A DNA stretch of 64,000 nt from Psococerastis gibbosa (lineage: Eukaryota; Arthropoda; Insecta; Psocodea; Psocidae). The notes under the pieces were generated by a model that was not told where the DNA came from, ran no database searches, and saw nothing but the letters and a program-made list of their open reading frames with translations. Position 1 is the first letter of the stretch; each line of letters begins with the position of its first letter. The translations under genes and the position numbers were made by a program. Below, piece by piece: positions 55,301 through 64,000 of the stretch. The stretch is from NCBI GenBank assembly GCA_963971405.1, contig OZ020489.1:37667047-37731046 (forward strand), in the 5' to 3' direction.

Positions 55301-55733
55301 CACAAAATTAAACGACACATTCTTGTCAACCCTATCTCTAATTAATTAGGCTTCCTCCACACTAATCTGCCTAGATATTATGGTAACTTAACATAACCTT
55401 TACATCTGGCCGTAAAATTAAACCGAAACCGGCTGTTTTTGTAAAACGTTACTAAGTTATTTTTAGTCACAATAACTGACAGTAAGTTTTACATATAGTT
55501 AATAAAAAAACATAAAGAAACAATCTAGCGGAGTTCGGGCTAAAAAGACTTCTCTTGAACTAAATAAAAATCTAAAATTGTCAGCTTTACATGCCCTCCG
55601 AAGTAGGGTCTAAAATCGAATAGAAATCGATGTAGAAATGACGTCAAATCACAATGTTCAGATTGGTTCCTATACGGAAGAGGTCTATACATGCGTCCTT
55701 TAAAGGATTAATAGTCTATTATGTAGACAGAAT

Positions 55734-56068
55734 CATGGCCGTAGCCAGGGGGGGTCTGGGAGTCCCCCCTCCCAAAATATTTTCAGCGTACACTAGATAG
55801 AATGGAGTTTTAAACATGTTGCGGTATCTCACCTCCGGTGGCGTCAGATGGACCCCCCCCCCCAGGGACGGATCCAACGCCCATTTTATTTGGGGGGGGG
55901 TGTAGCTGAGGGTCAAAATAGGAAAAACGTATGTAGGATCGACTAAATTAGAGCGTAATATTAATTTACAATAGATTTACCAAATTTTGGGGGCAGCTAC
56001 CCCCCTACCCCCCCCCCCTGTATCCGTCCTTGCCCCCCCCCCCCCCCCGAAAAACCTTTCTGGCTACG
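55734..56068. mobile_element. hAT-like MITE interrupted by a second MITE
   Basis: The left end is CATGGCCGTAGCCAGG and the right end CTGGCTACG, short of the usual GCCTTG. A perfect duplication gacagaat flanks it (55726-55733 and 56069-56076). The interior 'cactagatagaat' is as in 22554-22726. Its poly-C tract is split by the element at 55863-56032. Confidence 0.88.
55863..56032. mobile_element. Nested hAT-like MITE, CAGGGACGGATCC ends (170 bp)
   Basis: The ends are CAGGGACGGATCCAACGCCC and GTATCCGTCCTTG, with eight C bases on each side. The interior matches 39490-39668 ('gtcaaaatagga', 'atgtaggatcgactaaat'). Confidence 0.9.
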
Positions 56069-56076
56069 GACAGAAT

Positions 56077-56690
56077 GAGAGATTTCGATACACTATGGCT
56101 GTATTTGGATGCTGCAACTCAGAATTGTGTTAGTGATCTCGTATGAATACCTTCTCAGTCCTTTCCAAATGGCAAAGGTTAAATTTTAACAATAAAATAT
56201 GTACAAAATAAATATTATGGACAATCACCACAACACCTTGAAATAGAGTAGAATACCTACCTAAATAGCAGAATTTCTGTAGTAAAATTACTCAGAATAA
56301 TCAGCCCTTTGTATTAATTGATCCTATACAAACCACTTTCCAGGCGAATTCCAGAAATAGCTTCCAAATCAACAGGTCCTGAGTGAAAGGTCATAGATCA
56401 AGCAGGGTGAAAAAGGGCATAAAGCAACTGCAGGATTCTTTTGCAAAAACCAGAGCTGAAAATACAGGTACAACACACCCTCCGCCCCTATTATTATTAA
56501 TATCTAACCCATAAAAGACTAGTACCTGAACTTGCCCATTATCCATAATCAATGATATTAAGCAGAATAATGTAAATTTTAAAGTCGTTCCCAATACGTT
56601 GCCGTATTTATCAGCCAATAGACATAGATCATTTAACGAATTTCAAAATTTGGCGCGAAACTTAAATAAAAGAAAGTAATGGAAAATTGC
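56077..56690. other. No feature recognised
   Basis: AT-rich; nothing supported. Confidence 0.35.
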
Positions 56691-56694
56691 TTAC

Positions 56695-56880
56695 CTAGGC
56701 AATGTTTTATGGTAGAGGGAAGCGTCGAGTGGACGAGTACGGCTGGCAACAATGTTCGCGAACGCCCGGCGCCCTGGTGCGAACTGCGAGAGAACAGCGA
56801 ACGTTTTAACGCGCAGCTCCAGTTCGGTTCTCCAGCTTCCAGAATTCAGCTCAACCTATGGAGTGTGAGGAAGCAACCAT
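56695..56880 (-). other. Candidate first (5'UTR) exon
   Basis: A GC-rich, CpG-containing block in AT-rich surroundings ends on the minus strand at TTGCCTAG|GTAAGC, a good donor. No acceptor or long conserved frame is seen on its 5' side, as expected for a transcription-start exon. With the exon candidates at 34144 and 22196 it could form the 5' part of one minus-strand gene. The 5' boundary is a guess. Confidence 0.35.
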
Positions 56881-57126
56881 TAAAATATTTCAATCAACAA
56901 ACCACGCCATCTCGCGGGGGTATTAGCATTCAATATCAGTTTGGCGCTCAAAATTTTTTATGGTAATGCAAGCGTTGACATTGCAAAATTATGATTATAT
57001 TTCTTCCGATGAAGTAGTTACTTTACTCGTAATTTGTAGCCTAGTTCTTTCGTGGTTTTGAGCTGTCTCCTTATAGCTTATGAGGAATTCGTCGACTATG
57101 ACCGAAATTAGAGGATTTAGGAAAAA
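56881..57126. other. Possible promoter region; nothing specific
   Basis: If 56695-56880 is a first exon, its promoter would be here. I see no convincing TATA box or other core element. Confidence 0.2.
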
Positions 57127-57290
57127 CATGGACTTGGCGTCAGATGGAAAACCCCCTCCCCCCTCCAAGATGTCCGAAATTTAACTATAGGAAAATTATT
57201 TACCATGAAATTACTCATTTTCTCTATCTACTAATTGATAAATTGCAAAGCATGTTCGAGTAAACTCAGACCGGTTCTTTTACTCATGAC
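57127..57290 (+). repeat. Repeat R-G (pair with 62304-62440)
   Basis: Shares 'atccgaaattta', 'gaaattatttac', 'atgaaatta', 'tctatctactaatt' and 'aaagcatgtt' with the other copy. A C-rich tract precedes both. Confidence 0.6.
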
Positions 57291-57559
57291 AAAGCAATTG
57301 AATGACTTCTGCTCATCCATCACTTTCAGATTAGTTTTAACATCGTGTTATGCTGGCATTAAGCACTCTTAAATCACCATGGTAAGGTATTATTTTCGGT
57401 ACGTGCTATGCCTGTTGGACACACTACGGTTTAGTGGCTAATTAATATAAATATAATTTATATACATAAAAATTTCATTTCATTTCATGGTTTGAAGGAT
57501 GGAACATATGTAGCACCGCAGCACCAGCAAAATTCAATAAGCATAGACACAATATTAAA

Positions 57560-57787
57560 TATCGTACGTTACCCACAAAATACCTTGGAGAGACCACATA
57601 ACGAATGAAGAGGTACTTCAAAGGATAAATGATAAAAGATCCCTAATTGCCTCAATTTCGGTGAGAAGAGCAAAATGGATGGGTCACCTTATCAGACAGG
57701 AAGGACTTTTAAGCACCATAATAGAAGGCACAATCGAAGGCACCAATGCAAGAGGGCAACCAAGGAAGGCGTACGCAGAAGACCTCA
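57560..57787 (+). mobile_element. LINE 3'-tail fragment (family L-tail)
   Basis: Reads 'LGETT..ITNEEVLQRINDKR', 'SLIASISVRRAKWMGHLIRQ' and 'EGTNARGQPRKAYAEDL', almost identical to 41474-41605. It ends abruptly at 'gacctca', where the endonuclease fragment begins. Confidence 0.85.
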
Positions 57788-58260
57788 AGAATTGATATGG
57801 CTATGATACAAGAGCCATGGTTAAGTTCCGAAGGAAAACTTCTTGGCCTAGGCTCACATAGAGGAGCCACAGTGTACTGTACAACTGCAGAGAGACCAAG
57901 AGCAATTATCTTATCAAATATTCCCGTTACAGCTCTAACCGGGTTTTTGCACCGGGACTTGGCTGCAGTCACAATTACCAGGGAGGATGGCACCCCAATG
58001 GTGATGGCGTCAGCTTACTTCCCTCACGAACAAGGAGATAATCCTCCCCCGGACAATGTAAGAAAGATTATGCAGTATTGTGTGCAGAAAGCTCTACCTT
58101 TATTGCTATGCTGTGACGCCAACGCCCATCACACCTATTGGGGCAGTTCGGACATTAATACTATAGGGGAGAAAACTTAATGGATTTCTTAAGAGGATAT
58201 GCTATCGAAATCGCTGTTCAGACCTCTTTGGTTCTGGAGTTTTGACCCACCAGAATTATG
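57788..58260 (+). mobile_element. LINE endonuclease-domain fragment
   Basis: The frame starting in the tail reads 'AMIQEPWLSSEGKLLGL', 'VTITREDGTPMVMASAYFPH', then 'LLLCCDANAHHTYWGSSDIN' and 'GEK'. These are the EP, SxYFP and CDxNAHHxxWGS motifs of the AP-like endonuclease of R1/Jockey-type LINEs. A stop at 58178 and frameshifts follow. The reverse transcriptase is absent. The junction with the L-tail lies at about 57787. Confidence 0.88.
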
Positions 58261-58655
58261 TTAATTGTAACGGCCACTCTTCCTTGGAAGCATGAAACAT
58301 CAATATAGATTTTCCATGCGATGGAATTTTAATTTTAAGGCTCAGAATTTTATTAAAAAATTACAAAATAGCGCAATATTCAGAAAGGGTTCTGGAAAAT
58401 GCAATCTTACCTTCAGTGGAAGAGAGATGCTTTGCATGTTAATATTAGCTAATGGTCTATATCTACATTATTAGTGTGCTATTTTCCACGATTTTGCCAT
58501 AAAAACCATGATATTTAAAAATTTGTTATTTTTGTTTACAATTGGACCTGAAACCAAATAATATTTTGCACCCCAAAATGTATCGCAGTAGTTCCGAGAT
58601 ATTCCGCCGAATTTGCAGCGCTCTTGTTGCTGCCACGAATGTGAACGAGTATACT
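58261..58655. other. No feature recognised
   Basis: AT-rich. 'tgccacgaatgtgaacgag' at 58631 nearly repeats the target site used by the element at 58664. Confidence 0.35.
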
Positions 58656-58663
58656 GCCACGAA

Positions 58664-60461
58664 CAGGGTTGCCGTTTTGCGTGAAAAATCACGAAATGCG
58701 TGTATTTTCAGAGCTTGCGTGATGTGCGTGTAAAGTGCGTGTATTTTAGACAAAATTGATTTTATAATTAAATAAAAATATTGAAATTTAAACCAATAAA
58801 ATAATAAAAAAATTAAAACCCAGGAAAAATGAAAACTTTAAAAAAAAAATGCCGAAAAATGCTGTTTACCTTACCTGATCTAGGACCACAGACCACAAGT
58901 GACAAGACCCCAACACAACTCCAAAAATCATATTCCAAATCTACTCAGCCGGCGGGCGGCCATTGTGATTTGCTCATTATTTCATATTTGTCTGCCTCTG
59001 CGCCACATGGGCGCAAAATCGAACAAGATAATAAACATGCATATTATAGAACAAAGAAATGCCACGTGTGAGAGGTCTTTCTCTGATTGAAAATTAATAA
59101 AAAAAACTACTTATTTACGAACCACAATGTCTCAAAAGAGGTTGAACTCTATTGTTCAAGCGAATAAGGCGACCACTTAAAGCCTTAAAACCCCACGATT
59201 TTATAGGAAGTCAATATTTTGGGCCGAATTATTTAAAAAGTAATAACATAATAAAGTGCTCATCTGAAAAATCTAAACATTTTTGGCAAGATGCGTAAAA
59301 CCCCGTATTTCAGGTCTATTTAACAAACACCTTCTCCCGGGGGAGACCCCTGGACCCCCTCGTTTGGAATTAGCCTATGTTCATCGCCTGTAAACATCGA
59401 AACGTTACTCCTATCAAAATGCATGAAACCCCACCATTTCATCATGCTCATCATTCAAGAATTTGCTCGTAATTGGATTCATTGCCTTGAAAATCTATAA
59501 GCGTTAACCTATCAAAATAAAAACCCTAAAACCCCACTGTTTCAGACCTATTTAAAAAAAATAAAAAATCATCTGGAGGAGACCCCCGATCCCCCTTGTA
59601 TGTAGTTATATTCATCGTCCGTACAATTGAAACATTAGTCCTATCAAAATGCGTAAAACCCTTACCATTTCAGCCCTATTTTTAAAAAAATTTCTCCCGG
59701 GGGAGACCCCCGGCCCCCCTTGCTCGTAATTATATTCATTGTCTGTAAAATCATCAAAACGTAACAACTTAATAAAGTCGTTATCTACAAAATCTAAACA
59801 TTTTTGACAAGATGCGTAAAACCCCGTATTTCAGGTATTTTACACAAATCTTCACCCGGGGGCGACCCCCAGACTCCCTCGTTCGTATTTAGCCTTTATA
59901 CATCGCCTGTAAAAATCGAAACATTACTCCTATGAAATTGCGTAAAACCCCATCATTTCAGGCTTATTTTTCAAAAAGTTTGACCCGGGCCCCCCTTGCT
60001 TGTATTTATATTCATTACGACCCTTGGGGGCCCCCGTTCACGTCTCCCGAACCCCCGGGCCCCTGTGCGACGGACAGTAATGTCATTAATTTAAATGCTG
60101 CGAAAGTCCTTGAGAACGGTTTTCCCCTTATTCTACACTATCATGAAAATGGGGGGGGGGGGGCGAATTAAACACCGCCACCCTCGAAAAACTATCGTTA
60201 CGCCACTGGAAGTAAGAAAAATAATTCACACAGATTTTTCAGCCCCACTACAAGCTAAGCATAGAAGTTGTTAGATAAAATTAGCAAAACAAATGACATA
60301 TTTTTTAGTTACCATATTAAAAAATTTAATATAAATTATGTATTATATGTATATATTATATTAATATGCATATATATTAGCCGATTAGTTGCTTGCGTGA
60401 TATGTCGTGAATTTTGAACGTCAGTGGCGTGATATTTCATATGACACGTCCGGCAACACTG
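58664..60461. mobile_element. hAT-like non-autonomous element (1,798 bp), CAGGGTTGCC ends
   Basis: The left end is CAGGGTTGCCGTTTTGCG and the right end, inverted, CAGTGTTGCCGGACGTG. A perfect 8-bp duplication gccacgaa flanks it (58656-58663 and 60462-60469). Sub-terminal 'tcacg' motifs repeat near both ends (58688-58735 and 60385-60440), as is usual for hAT transposase binding regions. There is no transposase frame. The interior is dominated by an array at 59160-60185. Confidence 0.85.
59160..60185. repeat. Degenerate array, about 125-160 bp, six or more units
   Basis: 'gcgtaaaacccc' recurs near 59290, 59650, 59815 and 59940, with variants near 59430 and 59530. Each is followed by 'catttcag', '(t)ctcccgggggagaccccc' and 'tatattcatcg'. 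The inverse units are in 413-1032 and 25586-25908. Just to the right, CGTTACGCCACTG (60197-60209) looks like the right end of another MITE whose left end was not found. Confidence 0.75.
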
Positions 60462-60469
60462 GCCACGAA

Positions 60470-60700
60470 TGTAAATAATAAACAAATTACTTTTTGTGCA
60501 TGAATTGAATCAAATATTATCTTGTTCTGTGAATTGTAAGTTCGATTTTGATTAAATTACTGTTGTGAGCATCATGGCAAAACGAAAGACTAAAACGGAG
60601 TACAACAAGAAGAGTAAAATGAATTTAAAAAAGTGTTCTGTGGCATTTCAAGCCATGAAATTACTAATCGTGCCAGGTTGTTGTGTTGTTGCTTGGTAGC
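60470..60700. other. No feature recognised
   Basis: A 30-codon Lys-rich stretch from the ATG at 60574 ends quickly; nothing is supported. Confidence 0.3.
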
Positions 60701-61760
60701 AAAAGGCTGATTTGAATTCGGTCCTAATGTCTCGAATAAATGTCTGCTCCCGCTGTACTGCAGCTGAAGTTATACACTCGACCTTCTTCGGCTCTTCGCC
60801 TACCTTCTTTTTAAAAGACTACACTGTTCCACACTCACGTATAGCTTGATTCAGTCGATTGTATACTACACCATTTGCAAAAAAAATTACTTTGGGTATG
60901 AGCCAGTGGCCGAAACTTGTGCAAATCCTGTAAAATATCTTGTAGCGTGTTGATGGACATCCGAGTGGACAAGGGAATTTAAACATGATGGAAGCAAACC
61001 CTTGGCTATTTTAAACAAATGTCATGCCTTCGAAGAAAATAGATTCCTCGACTCATGACTGCCACCTCTGCATCCCGGTTCCTTCTGGCATCTCTAGGTT
61101 TATTTAGGATAATACGCATAGGCATAGCTTCTGTAGAGCGTCAAGCACGGAGCGGTTCGCCGGATAAAACACTGTTATACAGTAGCTGTAGTGCGGCCGA
61201 ATTAAGGAGTTGAACAAAGTGACTTTAGTGGTACATGGTAGAAGGAATTACACCTTACGAAGGAGCGACATTTTGCATTTTGTTTTACTTGTGACCGTCT
61301 CATAGTTCAAATTTAAGGTAAGGCGAGAATCAATGAGTATTCCAAGATACTTGTAGGATTTGACCCATTCTATCACCACCAAGAACCAACTTTTCCAAAC
61401 ACTCCATAGCTCTCGAACTAATAACCATCGCCTTCGATTTTTAATATTAAACACCATCTAGTAATGAAATTCAGTTCCGCATTCATCTTCGAAGTTAATT
61501 CTACTAGGTTTTTTCCCGCCAAGTAGATCAGCATATCAGCAAAGAAATGCTTAACACATTCCAGCAAGAACAGTTCATTGATAAAGAGAACAAACAGTAA
61601 TGGTCTGAATTTACTTCCTTGAACTTCACCGCAGTCGTGGGTATTAACACGCGGCCTTTTGTGGGGCACAGTGAGGCAAGCCAAAAAATATGATTCTGTA
61701 TGTTAAATATTAGGCTATGACCGTGCATTTTAATTTTTGCTTTCCAATTTATACGTAGTA
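60700..61760 (-). mobile_element. Decayed LINE reverse transcriptase
   Basis: The minus strand reads 'RPLLFVLFINELFLLECV', then the catalytic box as FADM (61532-61543) where FADD is expected, 'NLVELTSKMNAELNFITRWC', then after a break 'EWVKSYKYLGILIDSRL'. The C-terminal region (60750-61240) is scattered over frames. The missing second Asp and several stops show it is dead. No RNase H is seen. CR1/Jockey-like by form. Confidence 0.85.
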
Positions 61761-61794
61761 TAAGGAAAGCTTTGTGACGGTCAACATTTCAGCG

Positions 61795-61945
61795 GATTTA
61801 AGCGTTTTGATGTCCCAGGAACCCAAAAGTGGGTTTTACGAAATGTCTGGCTATCTGTCGATTTCCGGGCAAACTATTCCGTCGATTTTGGTGAAATTTG
61901 GCACGTAGGCCTACAAAAATCATACCTCGAGATGATTTTCATTTC
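61795..61945. repeat. Arthropod-type dispersed repeat segment (probable)
   Basis: Contains 'gattttggtgaaatttggca' preceded by 'tatctgtcgatttcc', a phrase I recognise as common in dispersed repeats of many invertebrates. There is no second copy in this window, so the call rests on recall. Confidence 0.35.
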
Positions 61946-62084
61946 TATTTTGGGCTAACTTTATTTGGGGGGGTATTCTCAAAAACGTTATTAATGTTAA
62001 CAAAATGCAGTGGGTCGCTTGCCCCTTGGTAGTTTGCTTCTGGGGGTAAAAAAAAAAAAATTTCAGCGGAATCTTTCTGTCGAT

Positions 62085-62440
62085 GAATTCTACCCTCAGG
62101 TATGTTTTAGGTGTTCAATAGAGTAACAAAGCCAAACAGGTTGCTTTCCTAAAAATATTTGCTTCTGTGCAAAAAATTATTTTTTGAAGAAATTATGGAA
62201 AAATCACGCTCCAATACATTGCGTGCCGTGTCATTGTTACTACTGTTACAATGTAATGGTCTGTTCGTTCCAGAATATGCAATTGAGTTTTAAGGGGTTG
62301 TCAATATATAGATGTCCCCCCCCCCCCCCCCTAGGCATCCGAAATTTATCCATGAGGAAATTATTTACTATGAAATTACACATTGTCTATCTACTAATTT
62401 ACAAATTGGAAAGCATGTTTGCATTATATCAAAAATTTAT
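62085..62440 (+). repeat. Repeats R-F and R-G
   Basis: 62085-62235 pairs with 39055-39240 and 62304-62440 with 57127-57290. A poly-C tract (62316-62331) separates them. The overlapping frames 62184-62800 are not credible proteins. Confidence 0.6.
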
Positions 62441-63700
62441 TTTTGTCGCTTACACCCATGCAGGCCTTTTTTTTTACGGCGCCTCATCCCTCCCACGGGG
62501 TCAGTGGCACGGATCTTATTCTTCCAGGTGTTTCGGTTTTTGGAATCAATCATATCCGGCGAGAGACCGAAGGTTCTGAGGTCCTCTCTCACTTTCGTTA
62601 CAAGGGACATCCTCGGTCGTCCTATAGGTCTTGGGCCCTCTACCTTGCAGTCCCTTACACGTTGTTGCAGGTGTCCATCTTCTCTTCTTAACGTATGGCC
62701 CCACCACGCCAGTCTTCGTTCCCTGACTTTATCGGTGATCGGTGCTACTTGCATCTCCGCCCGGATGCCCTCGTTTCTCCTCCTGCCTGTTAATTTGTAA
62801 CCCAGATATTAACGCAACATGCGTATCCCAGCCACATGCAGCAATTGCTCTTTCTCCTCCGCAATGGCCAGCACTCCGCAATGGCCAGCACTCCGCTCGG
62901 TAGGTCATACACGGTCTCACCACTTGCTTGTACGTATATGCGGAATTTGATTTGAATTTTTCGGCATTCTCCTATCCTTCAAGATCTCCGCCATATCTCG
63001 CCACTTGGCCCAACCTGAGGTTACCCGTACTTTTACATCGTCTTCACAGCCGCCATTCTCGCGTAACGTTGCTCGTAGATATTTGAATGTCTTGGCCTTC
63101 TCTAGGTTTTGGTTATCTACTTTTATCGATCCAGGTTCCTGGCTTATGCATTCCATGTACTCTGTTTTCTTGCGATTCACTTTAAGCCCCTGGCGCTCCA
63201 CCGTTTCCACCCACAGTCTGAGAGTACTCTCGACATCTTCTCGCTAGTCTCCTACCAGGAGGATATCATCAACGAAGAGAAGGCTTTCTGGCGCTTGCCC
63301 TTGCATCTGCCTGGTCACTACGTCCATTATGAGAACGAACAACAGCGGTTCAAGGTTGACCCCTGATGCAACCCATAAGTTACTGGGAAGGTGTAACCGA
63401 CCCCTGCCGCACTACGCACTCGTACATATTCTTTATTAGCCTTATATAGCTTTGCGGAACTCGTCTCTCTTCCAACACATCCCAGATTAAACTTCTCGGT
63501 ATTCTATCATAGGCTTTTTCCACGTCCACGAACACAATGAACAGGTTTTTTCTTTTCTCGATGTTTTTCTAGCAGAGTCCTTGCAATGTGTCGTATATTC
63601 CATCTGTAGTTCCTCGACCTGGCATGAATCCTAGTTGGTTTTTGGAGATGGTCTCATTTATTTGGCTACTAGTGGGGTCACAGGTGGCAGATAGCGAATA
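62441..63700 (-). mobile_element. Decayed RTE-like LINE, RT domain to C-terminus
   Basis: From right to left on the minus strand: 'NQLGFMPGRGT', '[16 protein letters not shown]', the catalytic FVDD at 63265-63276, 'GLKVNRKKTEYME', 'TFKYLRATLRENGGCEDDVK', then 'RERRLAWWGHTLRREDGHLQ', 'GRPRMSL' and a Trp-rich end near 62480. Gaps and frameshifts separate the blocks (for example at 62755-62916). The 5' part with the endonuclease is not present. The K-A-Y-D and FVDD motifs fit the RTE clade. Confidence 0.87.
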
Positions 63701-63814
63701 TAATTATAACGCATAAGCAGTCCCCGACCAAGCAGCGGCATAATCAGAGGGTGTGGTAACAAGTCTGGTGGTGCAGGCTTGTCTAGGGAAAGCCACTAGA
63801 ACCCGACGTATACT

Positions 63815-64000
63815 TTGTGACGGGGCGAATAGTTGCCGCCACTAAATAAGCAACCACTACTAAGGTACTCATCTGTCATGGGGTTGGCCCCGAAGGTGAA
63901 TGAACTCAATGAAGAGTCAACGGCATAAAAATGCAGAAGGCAACGAAAAACCACTGTTAGAAGGCATGTCAAAGTACACTCGATACTCTACATACTTGAC
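63815..64000 (+). repeat. Repeat family R-C (runs off the window)
   Basis: Matches 9420-9530 directly and 14700-14930 inverted: 'atagttgccgccactaaata', 'ctcaatgaagagtcaa', 'atgcagaaggcaacg'. It probably continues beyond the window edge. Confidence 0.65.

Noticed and set aside
56679-56966. 95-codon plus-strand frame in the GC-rich block
   Set aside because: No known domain; the splice donor and composition are better explained by a minus-strand exon.
62184-62800. Plus-strand frames of 131 and 162 codons
   Set aside because: They are antisense to the LINE C-terminus and cross the R-F/R-G repeats and a poly-C tract.

Overview
The window looks like intergenic or intronic DNA from a metazoan nuclear genome, most likely an arthropod. 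It is AT-rich, shows no operon-like gene packing, and is filled with decayed non-LTR retrotransposons (LINEs), tRNA-derived SINEs, short non-autonomous DNA transposons (MITEs), fold-back elements and tandem repeats. The assignment to arthropods rests on the general style of the LINE and SINE families and is an inference.

Host genes: the best protein-coding evidence is on the minus strand. A 245-bp internal exon (22196-22440) encodes an N-glycosylation-rich extracellular tail and the start of a first transmembrane helix, as in an aminergic class A GPCR (5-HT1-like). It has a consensus acceptor and a consensus GTAAGT donor. Two more GC-rich blocks on the same strand end in consensus donors (34144-34459 and 56695-56880). 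They could be upstream or 5'UTR exons of one long gene, but I could not connect the reading frames. A tRNA-Lys(CTT)-like gene lies at 44961-45033 and has two T-stem mismatches.

Region 0-20 kb holds SINEs, LINE 3' tails, a four-unit tandem repeat (6.2-6.7 kb), three copies of a 380-393 bp composite fold-back element (5.1, 16.7 and 17.4 kb), a 200-bp hairpin (14.5 kb), a 68-bp palindrome (18.3 kb) and a six-unit, 147-bp near-identical satellite (18.5-19.4 kb). Each satellite unit carries a splice-acceptor-like site followed by an ATG mini-ORF.

Region 20-41 kb holds the GPCR exon, many hAT-like MITEs with 8-bp target duplications, a larger hAT-like element (26.5-27.3 kb) with a TTAA-flanked fold-back nested inside, LINE tails (one with a 13-bp target duplication at 30.7-31.0 kb) and two further tandem duplications.

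Region 41-58 kb holds a nearly intact reverse-transcriptase ORF (41.6-43.7 kb, one in-frame stop) inserted into the 3' tail of another LINE. It also has the tRNA, a 15-bp minisatellite open in most frames, two more composite fold-backs, a MITE nested in a MITE (55.7-56.1 kb), a Penelope-like GIY-YIG remnant and a LINE endonuclease fragment fused to the same LINE tail.

Region 58-64 kb holds a 1.8-kb hAT-like element with perfect 8-bp duplications and an internal array, followed by two decayed minus-strand reverse transcriptases.

The most notable structural result is the layering. Several elements can be dated relative to one another because target duplications show what inserted into what. 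The composite fold-back appears to be one inverted-repeat element captured in the centre of another and then amplified as a 384-bp unit.
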